From positions 93,601 through 157,600 of the forward strand of contig PAME01000001.1 of assembly GCA_002707155.1 (NCBI GenBank): 64,000 nt of DNA, read 5' to 3'. Positions 9,083 through 18,800 of this stretch are shown piece after piece; position 1 is the first letter of the stretch, and the number at the start of each line of letters is the position of its first letter. The notes under the pieces are model-generated. The model ran no database searches, was not told the DNA's origin, and saw only the letters and a list, made by a program, of their open reading frames with translations. The position numbers were made by a program, and so were the translations under genes. This DNA comes from Crocinitomicaceae bacterium. GTDB taxonomy: Bacteria; Bacteroidota; Bacteroidia; Flavobacteriales_G; Salibacteraceae.

Positions 9083-9822
9083 ATTAGCAACATTTGGGTT
9101 AAAATATAATTGAAAATTAACACCGTAATACTGCTATATACTACAGCCTTAGTGCTAGACTTTCCTACCTCTAGCGCAGACCCACTAGCATAATACCCAT
9201 AATAGGACGAAACTGATGTAATTAAAAATGCAAAGATTAATGCTTTAATTAAAGCGTAAACGATGTCAAACGGCCTAAAATCATATTGAATACCGGTAAT
9301 GTAATCAGAAGGTGTAATAATTCCCACCGTTTCACAAATAACGTAACCAAAGAAAATTCCAATAAACATACTTAATACTACCAAAAAAGGCATGATACAC
9401 ATTAGAGCAGTAATCTTGGGGAGTGCCAAATAATTAGCTGAATTAATACCCATAATTTCAAGTGCATCGATTTGCTCAGACACTCTCATTGTACCCAATT
9501 CTGACGCTATATTAGAACCTATTTTTCCTGAAAGAATAAGCGCTAGCATAGTTGGAGAAAACTCCAAAATCATACTTTGCCTTGTAGTATAACCTACTAG
9601 ATATGCTGGAATCCAACCACTATCAATTTGCGAGGCCGTTTGTATAGTAATAACCATTCCCATAAAACCAGAAATAATTACAATTATACCAATTGAGCCA
9701 ATTCCTAATTTCCACAATTCTTGAACAAAAAGCTCACGAAACACCTTCCATTTTTCGGGGCGACGAAAAACTTTTGAAATAAATATAGAATACTCACCTA
9801 TTTGGTGCAGAATCTTCAGCAT
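9079..9822 (-). CDS. MlaE-like permease
   Basis: Polytopic inner-membrane permease of the MlaE/YrbE family, 247 residues from the ATG at 9822. Visible are an amphipathic N-terminus, about five to six membrane helices, and the family core ELGTMRVSEQIDALEIMGIN, the MRVxEQIDALxxMG motif of MlaE proteins. With the ATPase at 8327 it forms a retrograde or anterograde phospholipid transporter. A GTG two codons upstream (9828) is possible, but it overlaps the -7 box TAAATTTG (9835-9828), so the ATG is preferred. This gives a spacing of only 5 nt between promoter box and start. Confidence 0.92.
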   Translation of the reverse strand: MLKILHQIGEYSIFISKVFRRPEKWKVFRELFVQELWKLGIGSIGIIVIISGFMGMVITIQTASQIDSGWIPAYLVGYTTRQSMILEFSPTMLALILSGKIGSNIASELGTMRVSEQIDALEIMGINSANYLALPKITALMCIMPFLVVLSMFIGIFFGYVICETVGIITPSDYITGIQYDFRPFDIVYALIKALIFAFLITSVSSYYGYYASGSALEVGKSSTKAVVYSSITVLIFNYILTQMLLI

Positions 9823-9827
9823 AGACA

Positions 9828-9835
9828 CAAATTTA
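9828..9835 (-). promoter_or_regulatory. -7 box before the mlaE-like gene
   Basis: TAAATTTG on the minus strand, 5 nt before the ATG at 9822. It overlaps the alternative GTG and therefore argues for the ATG start. Confidence 0.6.
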
Positions 9836-9850
9836 ATACTTGCGTAGCTT

Positions 9851-9858
9851 TACATTTG
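9851..9858 (+). promoter_or_regulatory. -7 box before the small lipoprotein gene
   Basis: TACATTTG ends 4 nt before a GTG at 9863. It probably drives the run small lipoprotein, SprT-like gene, manC and kinase. Confidence 0.55.
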
Positions 9859-9862
9859 TTTT

Positions 9863-10024
9863 GTGGGGTCTAAAATTAAAATTGGAGCGTTTTTATTGAT
9901 TATGCTATTTTTCAGCTCAGCAATTATGACATCTTGCAAGTCCAGTAAAAAAGATTGTGATTGTCCGACATTTGGTGAAAAAGCTAAAAAAAATAAGAAA
10001 ACCAGATATAAACGTCCAAAATGA
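9863..10024 (+). CDS. Small lipoprotein, 53 residues
   Basis: A short gene not obvious from length alone. From GTG 9863 it reads (M)GSKIKIGAFLLIMLFFSSA..., a lipoprotein signal with a basic n-region, a hydrophobic core and the lipobox MTSC. The mature part is about 29 residues: Cys-rich at first (CKSSKKDCDCPTFG), then Lys/Arg-rich. The stop overlaps the ATG of the SprT-like gene in an ATGA (10021-10024), which supports real translation. An inner ATG at 9902 would lose the basic n-region, so GTG is preferred; the 4-nt distance from TACATTTG fits other genes here. Function unknown. I recall similar small CDCP(x)FG lipoproteins beside SprT-like genes in relatives, but could not verify this. Confidence 0.6.
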   Translation: MGSKIKIGAFLLIMLFFSSAIMTSCKSSKKDCDCPTFGEKAKKNKKTRYKRPK

Positions 10025-10647
10025 ATGCAGATGCGCAGCTAATGGAATTGGAAAAACATCTTCCTGCTAATTTAGCAGAAGAAATGCTTGAAGTTCTAAA
10101 GAAAAAAAACACTCAGCTCACAATTACAAAAAAAAGATCCACGAAGCTTGGTGACTACAGAAGGCCTTCCTCTAAAGTAAACTATCACAGAATTTCAGTA
10201 AATGGATCTCTAAACAAGTATGCCTTCCTAATTACCCTTGTTCATGAACTGGCTCATTTAGAAGTTTATGAGCAGTATAAAAATAAAGTATTGCCCCACG
10301 GCATAGAATGGAAAAATACATTTGGAAAAATGCTAAGCAACCTATTAGCAAGAAATATTTTTCCCGATATAATTTCTATTGAACTGTCTAAATATGCTCA
10401 GAATCCAAAAGCAAGTAGCGTTTCAGATGTTAACTTAATGCTAGCCTTAAAAAAATTCGACGAAGGAAATAGTCCTATATTAAATGACTTGCCAAATCAA
10501 GCCGTTTTTCAAATCGGGAAAAAAATATTTGAAAAAGGCAAAAAACGACGAACTCGATATTTATGTAAAGAAGTGAATACAAACAGATTGTACGTCATTA
10601 GCGGATTAGCTGAAATAAAATTGTTGACTGATATTAACAACATATAA
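10021..10647 (+). CDS. SprT-like zinc metalloprotein
   Basis: A 208-residue protein with the zinc-binding HELAH motif at residues 75-79 (LITLVHELAHLEVYEQY) and a likely third ligand at His93 in LPHGIEWK. This is the SprT/Spartan layout. Eukaryotic Spartan cleaves DNA-protein crosslinks; bacterial SprT-like proteins are mostly uncharacterised, so proteolysis is inferred from the motif. Family members often have a C-terminal zinc ribbon, but here the C-terminus (RRTRYLCKEVNTNRLYVISG) shows only one Cys, so the ribbon is degenerate. Start codon overlaps the preceding stop; manC begins 13 nt after its end. Confidence 0.85.
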   Translation: MNADAQLMELEKHLPANLAEEMLEVLKKKNTQLTITKKRSTKLGDYRRPSSKVNYHRISVNGSLNKYAFLITLVHELAHLEVYEQYKNKVLPHGIEWKNTFGKMLSNLLARNIFPDIISIELSKYAQNPKASSVSDVNLMLALKKFDEGNSPILNDLPNQAVFQIGKKIFEKGKKRRTRYLCKEVNTNRLYVISGLAEIKLLTDINNI

Positions 10648-10660
10648 GTAATTTAGTATC

Positions 10661-11725
10661 ATGAGTGAAAACTACTGTGTAATAATGGCTGGAGGAGTTG
10701 GCTCTAGATTTTGGCCCGCTAGTACGGCCGAAAACCCAAAGCAGTTCTTAGATATATTAGGAACTGGAAGAACCTTACTGCAGCAAACATTTGATCGTTT
10801 TAAGTCAATTATTAAAGAAGAGAATGTACTTATACTGACGAATGAACGCTACAAAGAATTAGTTCAACATCAATTACCTAGTATTTCTCAGGAACAAATA
10901 ATTTGTGAACCCGCAAGAAGAAATACGGCTCCTTGCATTTTATACGCCGCTATAAAAATTTGGAAAATAAACCCTGACGCTTCTTTTATTGTTGCTCCTG
11001 CAGACCATCTAATAACTAATATAGATGAATTTAATAACGCAATTTGCTTAGGTTTAGAGGTTTGCAAAAAAGACCCGAATAAAAGTATAACCTTAGGTAT
11101 TAAACCTTGGCATGCCTCTACAGGGTTTGGTTACATAAAAAGAGGCGCATTAAGTCAAGAAGGAGTTTTTTATGTAGAACAATTCACTGAAAAACCGATA
11201 TTGAGTGTCGCTAAGGAAATGCTAAAATCAGGAGACTATTATTGGAATAGCGGACTTTTTATTTGGAATGCAAAACGATTGTTAGATCTTTTCAAAGAGT
11301 TTCAACCCGAAATGTATGAGCTTTTTAATAAAGACTTATATGCATTCAATTCTCCGTTGGAAAGGGAAACGTTAAAGGTGTTATACCCAAAATGTGAGGA
11401 TATCTCTGTTGACTATGCAATTCTTGAACAAGACCAAAATGTTTTTGTGATTCCTGGAGACTTTGGTTGGAGTGATTTGGGCAGTTGGAGTTCATTAAAA
11501 GATCACGTTGCGGTTGATGAACAAGACAATACAATTATTGGCTCTCAACAAAAATTACTACAGGATAGTTCCAACAATATTATTGTGCTTCCTAAAGAAA
11601 AGAAGGCTTTAATTGCAGGGCTATCGAACTATATTGTTGTCGACACTCATGATTCCATTTTGATTTGCCCAATTGAACATGAACAAGATATTAAATCGTA
11701 TTTAAGCCGTTTAAACGAGCAATGA
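10661..11725 (+). CDS. manC: Mannose-1-phosphate guanylyltransferase
   Basis: Makes GDP-mannose from mannose-1-phosphate and GTP for polysaccharide and glycoprotein glycosylation. At 354 residues it is the nucleotidyltransferase half only, without the type II isomerase domain of fused ManC/AlgA proteins. The GTP-binding signature MAGGVGSRFWPAST is at residues 9-22, followed by PKQF, and FTEKP and YYWNSGLFIWN mark the sugar-binding part. Mannose-6-phosphate isomerase activity could come from the SIS-type enzyme at 57887. The stop overlaps the true ATG of the following kinase (ATGA, 11722-11725). Confidence 0.95.
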   Translation: MSENYCVIMAGGVGSRFWPASTAENPKQFLDILGTGRTLLQQTFDRFKSIIKEENVLILTNERYKELVQHQLPSISQEQIICEPARRNTAPCILYAAIKIWKINPDASFIVAPADHLITNIDEFNNAICLGLEVCKKDPNKSITLGIKPWHASTGFGYIKRGALSQEGVFYVEQFTEKPILSVAKEMLKSGDYYWNSGLFIWNAKRLLDLFKEFQPEMYELFNKDLYAFNSPLERETLKVLYPKCEDISVDYAILEQDQNVFVIPGDFGWSDLGSWSSLKDHVAVDEQDNTIIGSQQKLLQDSSNNIIVLPKEKKALIAGLSNYIVVDTHDSILICPIEHEQDIKSYLSRLNEQ

Positions 11726-13682
11726 AAGCTCTAACACATATACTTTTTTTACGGTAATATTTGGTTTTGGCCAAAGTTTATTGGCTAGTAAAGACTCGCT
11801 CTATCAAGACAGTATTACTCAAATACTCTCGAGAGACATTAGCGACTCCGCCAAAACTTACATTTATTATAGCGCAACTGCACGAGTAAAAAACAGTAAT
11901 CCTCAATTAGCTCTAAGTTACGCATACAATGCTTTGGAGTTGGCAGCAAACAGCACAGACTCTTTATTACTAGGACTGTTAAATAATAGAATTGGGTTAA
12001 TATACCTTAATCTGGGAAAGTATGAATTAGCTGAAGAATTTCTCTTGAAAAACCTATTGATTCAAGGATACCGTAGGGATAATCGACGAGAAGCAGATGC
12101 TTTCAATAATCTTGGAATTTTATTCATGAAAAAAGCGGATTATGAAACAGCGAAAAATCACTATTTAAATAGCTGTAAGCTCTATAAAAGAGCTGGTTTT
12201 GAAAAAAACTTAGGAACCGTATTTAATAGTTTAGGAATAATCAATAAGCATGAAAATCAAATAGATTCAAGCGTTTATTATTTCAACTTATCTCTAGAAT
12301 TGAATAGGAAAACGGGAAATATACGCGGCCTGGCAAATAACTTTATAAACCTTTTGTCCCTATACCAAAAAAATAATGACACTCTCTTGGCTAAAGAATA
12401 CCTCGAAAAAGCATTAAAAATTGAAATAAGCACCAATAATGTTTTGGGCGAATTAACCACTCTTATCAAGCTGACTGAAATAACTAGTGGCAATTACTCC
12501 TCTAGCAACGTAGATTCGGTACTTAAGTCTGTTGTCCTTAGAGCTAAAAAAACTGGATTTAAACCAATAGAGTCATTAGCCTATCAAAAACTTTATGAGC
12601 TATCCAAAGAAATTGGAGATTCACTTAGCGCATTAAAATATTTGGAAAACCACGAGGCCCTTAAAGATAGTTTATCAGCAGCAGAGGCAAAACTCAAAAT
12701 AAAACTACTAAACAAGGAGCTTGAACGCGCCCAACATAATAATCGGTATTTGGAAATAATGAAAATTAATAACCTGAATATTGCCCTTTTAGAAAAAGAC
12801 AAGCAACGGTTCATATTACTTTCAATTGGCCTTTTTGCACTTTCTATCTTAGGTGGAATTCTGTTGTTTTTATTTGTCAAGGAGCGGAAAACTTCTAAAC
12901 TCGTCAATAAGCAAGCAGAAGAGCTGCAAATTCAAAAAAAATTCATTTCAAAAAACAACGCAGATTTGCTTATTACCATTTCTGACCTAAGGGAGGCAGA
13001 GAGAGAAGAAGAAGCGTTGCTAGGGTTAATAGCTCATGACTTAAAAGCTCCTATTGGTCAAATTCAAAGTTTAATCGAGTTGTTGACTGGAGAAATTGAA
13101 CCTAAAACATTAAATAAAGAAGATGTGCGGGTTTATTTAAAAACAATGAATCTTTCCTTTGCAAGAATTGATGAACTTATCTCTACAATAATTCAGACTC
13201 ATAAATCTTCAAGTGATCTAAATGTAAAAACACACTTAAATTCTATGTTAACCAACATTATTGAACGCAGCATATTTCAGGCAAGAACTAAAAAAATTGA
13301 CTTTAGCACCTCCTTGGGAAAGGACTTTGTACTAAAAAATAAAGATCCCGAAAAGCTTAAAAGAATTATTGAAAATTTGATATCAAACGCTATTAAATTT
13401 TCAAGGCCATCTTCTGAAATTAGAGTTAAAGCTGAACTAATCAGCGACGGTGTTGTAATTGAAATTGGTGATAGTGGGCCTGGGTTTTCTAAAAACGGAC
13501 GGCTTCAGCTTTCTGAAGTTATTGAGGACAACAATGCACTGCCTACTGGCTCAGAAAAATCTGATAAAATTGGATTAAAGGTAGTAAAGGCTTTCAGCGA
13601 GGATCTTGGAATTAGAGTCATAATTAACAGCGAAAAAAAAGCCGGAACAACGTTCCAGCTTTATCTTACAAATTTAAAATAA
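11722..13682 (+). CDS. TPR-containing sensor histidine kinase, frame broken in T7 tract
   Basis: A hybrid of an extracytoplasmic TPR sensor and a cytoplasmic kinase. ATG 11722 overlaps the manC stop and reads MKALTHILFLR then TAA at 11755. Adding one T to the T7 run at 11744-11750 instead gives MKALTHILFFTVIFGFGQ and joins the long frame that runs to 13682. With the frame restored it is 653 residues: signal peptide; TPR repeats about 45-310; coiled coil; membrane helix about 364-387; HisKA with His439 in GLIAHDLKAPIG; ATPase domain with NLISNAIKFS and GDSGPGF. Without it only a TTG at 11781 could start the protein, with no signal peptide. No response regulator adjoins it. Whether the break is real, a sequencing error or a slippage site is open. 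Confidence 0.8.
13633..13662 (-). terminator. fumC terminator inside the kinase coding region
   Basis: The stem AAAGC-c-GGAAC / GTTCC-a-GCTTT (13638-13648 with 13652-13662, loop AAC, one mismatch) is followed on the minus strand by eight T (A8 at 13633-13640). It lies 25 nt past the fumC stop and within the last codons of the opposing histidine kinase (the KKAGTTF region). Confidence 0.7.
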
Positions 13683-13686
13683 CAAG

Positions 13687-15081
13687 CTATAAAGTGCCTG
13701 TCATTTTTGCTGGTACTACCCATTCGTCAAATTCTTCGGCACTCAAATAACCTAAATTTATAGCCTCTTCCTTTAATGTGGATCCATTTTCGTAGGCTGT
13801 TTTTGCAATTTTAGCAGCTTTCTCATAACCAATTTTAGTATTCAGTGCAGTTACTAGCATCAACGAATTATCTAAATTCTTTTTGAGGTTTTCATAATTT
13901 GGCACAATACCATATGCGCAATTATCATTAAATGAAACACATGCATCACCTATTAACCGGGCACTTTCCAAAATATTCCTTGCCATCATTGGCTTAAATA
14001 CATTAAGCTCATAATGCCCCGTCATTCCACCAACAGAAACAGCTACATCATTACCCACAACCTGAGCACAAACCATTGTCAATGCCTCGGCTTGCGTTGG
14101 ATTAACTTTTCCTGGCATAATTGAAGACCCGGGCTCATTTGCAGGAATTATTATTTCTCCAATTCCAGATCTTGGTCCTGAGGCCAGCATTCTTATATCG
14201 TTTGCAATTTTCATCAAACTCACTGCAATCTGCTTAAGTGCTCCATGCGATTCAACAATTGCATCATGCGCGGCTAAAGCTTCAAACTTATTTTCTGCGG
14301 TGATGAAAGGTAGGTCGGTAAACTCAGCAATATATTTGGCCACCAACTCAGAGTATCCCTTTGGAGTGTTTATTCCAGTTCCGACAGCTGTGCCTCCAAG
14401 CGCTAATTCTGACAAGTGACTTAATGTCGCTTTTAATGCTTTAATTCCGTGATTTAATTGCGCTACATATCCAGAAAATTCTTGACCCAGTGTAAGCGGA
14501 GTTGCATCCATTAAATGCGTTCTTCCTATTTTCACCACCGCTTTATACTCATCAGACTTTTTTTGAAGCGTATCCCTTAGCTTTTCAATACCTGGAATCG
14601 TAGTTTCTACGATCATTTTATAAGAAGCAATATGCATAGCCGTCGGATAGGTATCATTTGAACTCTGGCTTTTATTAACATCATCGTTGGGGTGAACAAA
14701 TTTACTAGAGTCATGTATGTTTCCACCATTTAAAACTTGACTTCGATTAGAAACTACCTCGTTCATATTCATGTTGGATTGGGTTCCACTTCCAGTTTGC
14801 CAAACTACGAGAGGAAATTGATCGTTATGTTTACCTTCCAAAACCTCATCACACACTAATCCAATTAAATCCCTCTTTTCCGAACTTAAAACGCCCAATT
14901 CACAATTGGTATAAGCTGCCGCCTTTTTCAAATAGGCAAACCCTTCAATAATTTCAATTGGCATGCTGCCAGCAGGTCCAATTTTAAAGTTATTTCTAGA
15001 GCGCTCAGTTTGAGCACCCCAATATTTATCGACAGGAACATTTACCTCGCCCATTGTATCTTTTTCAATTCTATATTCCAT
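13687..15081 (-). CDS. fumC: Class II fumarate hydratase
   Basis: Iron-independent fumarase interconverting fumarate and malate in the citrate cycle, 464 residues from the ATG at 15081 ([13 protein letters not shown]). The superfamily signature [13 protein letters not shown] is present, with the SGTQSNMN and [12 protein letters not shown] substrate motifs. A TTG at 15090 would add three residues and is less likely. The promoter box TATTTTTG (15105-15098) is 16 nt upstream. It converges on the histidine kinase with only 4 nt between stops, and its terminator lies inside that gene. The sucAB genes elsewhere in the window serve the same cycle. Confidence 0.97.
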   Translation of the reverse strand: MEYRIEKDTMGEVNVPVDKYWGAQTERSRNNFKIGPAGSMPIEIIEGFAYLKKAAAYTNCELGVLSSEKRDLIGLVCDEVLEGKHNDQFPLVVWQTGSGTQSNMNMNEVVSNRSQVLNGGNIHDSSKFVHPNDDVNKSQSSNDTYPTAMHIASYKMIVETTIPGIEKLRDTLQKKSDEYKAVVKIGRTHLMDATPLTLGQEFSGYVAQLNHGIKALKATLSHLSELALGGTAVGTGINTPKGYSELVAKYIAEFTDLPFITAENKFEALAAHDAIVESHGALKQIAVSLMKIANDIRMLASGPRSGIGEIIIPANEPGSSIMPGKVNPTQAEALTMVCAQVVGNDVAVSVGGMTGHYELNVFKPMMARNILESARLIGDACVSFNDNCAYGIVPNYENLKKNLDNSLMLVTALNTKIGYEKAAKIAKTAYENGSTLKEEAINLGYLSAEEFDEWVVPAKMTGTL

Positions 15082-15097
15082 TTCACTCAATTTTTTT

Positions 15098-15105
15098 CAA
15101 AAATA
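15098..15105 (-). promoter_or_regulatory. -7 box of fumC
   Basis: TATTTTTG on the minus strand, 16 nt before the fumC ATG. No -33 TTTG at a good distance. Confidence 0.55.
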
Positions 15106-15151
15106 GCTGCTAACACAAACAATGAATGCTTATTCTGCTAAAACTTTTGTC

Positions 15152-15159
15152 TAAATTTG
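15152..15159 (+). promoter_or_regulatory. -7 box of the 49-residue membrane protein
   Basis: TAAATTTG, 22 nt before the ATG at 15182. Confidence 0.55.
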
Positions 15160-15181
15160 TTTTCAACTTATACAGAACAAT

Positions 15182-15331
15182 ATGGAAATTCTAGCAGTAT
15201 TATTTTTTCTGGTTATTGCAGGTGGTGCATTTTTTACACTTTTATTTTTATCACTCTTTTTGCCTTATTGGATTACGATGCAAATTATTGAAGTCGTAAC
15301 AAATAATCCAAAAAAAGCAAAAGAAGCTTAA
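15182..15331 (+). CDS. Small single-span membrane protein, 49 residues
   Basis: A short gene with ATG and TAA: MEILAVLFFLVIAGGAFFTL begins a membrane segment of about 30 hydrophobic residues (one long or two tightly packed helices), then a polar tail ending NNPKKAKEA. A perfect -7 box precedes it at 15152-15159, and it fills the gap between fumC and arsC, which supports it being a real gene. It ends 2 nt before the arsC stop on the other strand. It has no recognised family. The positive C-terminus suggests a cytoplasmic tail. Confidence 0.6.
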   Translation: MEILAVLFFLVIAGGAFFTLLFLSLFLPYWITMQIIEVVTNNPKKAKEA

Positions 15332-15333
15332 CC

Positions 15334-15681
15334 TTAAAGCAATTTCAAAACATTCTCTGGTGGTCTGCCTATGATTGCTTGGTTACCCCTAATCACTATG
15401 GGTCTTTCCATCAATTTCGGATAATCAATCATAGCTTGTAAACAATCCTCTTCAGATAAATCCTTTCCCTTGAAATTATTGACATACTCAGACTCTCCTT
15501 TTCTAATAAGTTCGCAAGGAGATATTCCCAGTTTGTCAATTGTCTCTTCTAGTTCTTCTTTTAAAAGTGATTCCTTTAGATATTCGGTAACTTTGATTTT
15601 AGCTTCATGTTCTTGTAATATAGCAAGAGTTTGTCGGCTTTTAGAGCAACGAGGATTGTGATAAATAGTAAATTTTTCCAT
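15334..15681 (-). CDS. arsC: ArsC-family arsenate reductase-like protein
   Basis: A 115-residue thioredoxin-fold protein of the ArsC/Spx/YffB family. The N-terminal strand ends in FTIYHNPRCSKSRQTLAIL, with the catalytic Cys in the NPRCSKSR loop exactly as in glutaredoxin-dependent arsenate reductases; the later PIVIRGNQAIIGRPPE block carries the conserved Arg and cis-Pro region. It is probably an arsenate reductase, although in this family many chromosomal copies have general redox roles, and no ars operon partners are near. The ATG at 15681 is chosen over one 33 nt upstream because it matches family length. Confidence 0.85.
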   Translation of the reverse strand: MEKFTIYHNPRCSKSRQTLAILQEHEAKIKVTEYLKESLLKEELEETIDKLGISPCELIRKGESEYVNNFKGKDLSEEDCLQAMIDYPKLMERPIVIRGNQAIIGRPPENVLKLL

Positions 15682-15699
15682 GACTAACAAGTTTAAACA

Positions 15700-15707
15700 C
15701 AAAGGTA
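15700..15707 (-). promoter_or_regulatory. -7 box of arsC
   Basis: TACCTTTG on the minus strand, 18 nt before the ATG at 15681. It supports that start over the longer reading frame, whose ATG (15714) would be upstream of the promoter. Confidence 0.55.
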
Positions 15708-15752
15708 TTTGCAAGGATTTGAAAGCGGGTCTTTCATGTAGCTATTCTTTGC

Positions 15753-15760
15753 TAAATTTG
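15753..15760 (+). promoter_or_regulatory. -7 box of the large adhesin gene
   Basis: TAAATTTG, 57 nt before the ATG at 15818. The upstream alternative ATGs (15680 and 15767) would lie before or at the predicted transcript start. Confidence 0.55.
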
Positions 15761-15817
15761 AAGCTTATGGTTATTGGAATTCAAGAAGACTTTAAGCAAA
15801 ACTTTCATTTGCCAAAA

Positions 15818-18800
15818 ATGAATACAATTTTGTTTTTTTTCGCTGGAATTTTTCTTTTAGGAGCTAGTCTAAACAGCTCTGCGCAGTGCAAAAAATCAAG
15901 TAGTTCTTGTAACCTTACGACTTTGAGAAACGCATTTACGACCAAAGGGTTTCAAGAATTAGGTTGTGGTGCAGACAGTTGTAGTATCTATTTTATTTCT
16001 GGCACCGCTCGCACAAATGCCACAGCGGATTCAGTCGCCAAAAGTCTCGGAGCGAATTTAGTATCATTTCAAAATATTTCCAGCAACGATTCTGTTGTAA
16101 AATGGGCAAATGTTGCTGGTTTTACTGGTTCAGTATGGACAGGCTATAACGACAAACTAAATGAAGGAAAATTTGTTTGGACTGATGGACGTGATACTAC
16201 TTTTAAAAATTGGGCGAACGGTCAGCCAAATGGCGGTGGTGGAAGTGAAGATTGTGTTGCGCTGCAGTTAAATGGTGCTGATTCTGGAAAGTGGGCAGAT
16301 ACTTCTTGTACGATTCTGCTTAGATCAATCGTAAGGGTTTCACTCTGTTTTACTTTTCAAATTGACGACACAAGTCTATGTGCTAATGATTCTGTAAAAA
16401 TTGCCTCAACGTTTAACCCCGTTGCACCAATCTATACCTTCAATTGGACCCCAGCTTTTGTTGATACTTCATTAAAAGTTGGCCCCCTTGTAACCACAAC
16501 ATTTAGTGTAACAGTAACAGACCCTTACGGCTGCACAGCTACAGATACTGCAAGAGTAACGGTTGATACATTGCCCACCTTTGATTTCAAACCTGATACA
16601 TTATGCAGAGGTGATTCTATTAGCTATGATTTAAGTGCAGGCTTTTCAAAATATCTTTGGTCAACCGGTGATACAACTCAAACCATTAAAGTAAGCGACT
16701 CACTGACGTATTGGGCAAAAAGAACGAATTCCATTGGCTGCAGTTATACAGATACGTTTAGAATTGTAAACGATCCATTGCCACTCTTTAGCCTAAGTAA
16801 CGATACAACCGTTTGCTCAGGAGACTCTATTATATTCAGGTCGCCATTCTCACACCCATCTTACACTTATCTGTGGCAAAATAATTCTACGGCCGATAGT
16901 TTGGTGGTTAAAGGAACGGTTAGTGTTCAATTGGAAGTTACCGATTCAAACGGGTGCAAGTTTAAAAACGGACCAGATGTTACATTGAGAACTAAACCAA
17001 CCGTTAATCTTGGTCCGGATCGACGCATTTGCAAAGGCTCTACTTTTAGTATAAATCAGGGATTGTCGCCAAGTTTATTTGATAGGTGGATATTAAATAA
17101 CGACACTTCTTTAAACAGTAACTTTATAGTAGATACCTCTGGAACATTATATTATTACGCTTTAGACCCAGGCAACTGTCGCGCTTTTGATACAGTTAAC
17201 TTCTCTTTAGACACTATTCCTGTTATAAGCTTAGGAAACGATACCAATCTTTGTTTGGGTGATTCCATTCAAGTTGATGCAGGATCAGGAATGAAAAGCT
17301 ATACGTGGACTAGTAGTGATACTACCCAAATTATAAAAATAGGAGCAACAGGATCCTACAGAGTGTTTGTTGAAGACCAGAATGGCTGCCAAGCTAATGC
17401 GAATATAATACTCACCATAGATTCCTTACCTGAATTTGAAATTCGAAGAAATGGGTATTTGGGTGATACTAGTATTTGTACAAATGACTCTGTATTGCTC
17501 ACTGTAGATACACTAACGAGTTATTTATACTCGTGGAATGGCAGCACTTTTAGTGCCGGAAATGATTCCAATTATGTAAAAATTGCAAGTCAGAATATCG
17601 TTATTATTCGGGACACAAATAACTGTGAGTTTAATGATACCTTAACTGTTTCTCTTGACACTCTGCCACTTGTTAACATCCGAGGCGACTCGACAATTTG
17701 TAACGGAGATAGTATTTTACTTAGAGTTAATAGCGATACAAATTATTTGCACGTATGGAACGAGGTCAATTTGCGAAAGTTAGATTCTATGTGGGTTAAG
17801 AACGATACAACATATAAAGTTGAACTTATAGATAGAAACACAACCTGCCGCCAGTCTGATACTGTAAGAATCTTGCACGATACATTGCCTATAGTGTCGC
17901 TTGGTGGTGATACTACATTTTGCGCTGGTGACACAATTAATTTAGATGCAGGTCCTAAGATGTTTTCATATCTATGGAGTAATACCGACACAATACAATC
18001 GGTTAACTTTTTCGTTCCAGGGGTTTACGGAGTAGATGTTGTGGATTCAAATGGGTGTAAAACAAGTGCAACCCGAAAGGTTTTTATGTCTCAATTACCT
18101 ACTCCAAACCTTGGTCCTGACAGAGAGTTTTGTAAAGGTAGTCCTGTAAATGAAATACTCAATGCAGGTGGCGGTTATAGCTTATACGAATGGAATACCT
18201 CAAAAATAGGGGATTCCACTATTGCGCAACGGGATACCGTTACCCTTCAAGGAACTTATATGGTAACAGTTACCGATAGTATTGGCTGTAAGGCTACTGA
18301 TACTATTTTGATAAATGCGAACTTTTTACCTTCAATAGAACTGGGTCCTGATACCTTCTTTTGTGCTGGCGATAAGTTTAATTTCCTTATTGGTGCAGGT
18401 CCAAACTATGTTAAATATGAGTGGATCGATTTCACTAATTTCCCGACTTTGACACAGCTTCCTTCTACTGGGCAAATTTTACTTGTTTCAGATACTGCTG
18501 CGCGTATTCTATGCAGAATTACAGACATTAATGGGTGTACGAATCAAGACACTATATCAGTAATTCAGATGCCAGTTCCCGTTGTGGATTTAGGAGTAAC
18601 TAATTACTATTGCGAATCTGAAAAGGAAATTTTTCTCGACTCTTTAAATGCAGATCCTGCTAATATATACAGGTCCTATGAATGGTCTACTGGTGATACA
18701 ACAGGAGTTATATTCGCCAACGCAGCTGGAAATTATAGTGTTACGGTTACAGCTAATAACGGCTGTAAGAATACTGATGAAAAAGAAATTATTGAAATCC

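Noticed and set aside
15680..15817. Longer start for the adhesin gene (ATG 15680 or 15767)
   Set aside because: They lie before or at the predicted transcript start from TAAATTTG 15753-15760 and place 17-46 polar residues before the signal peptide.
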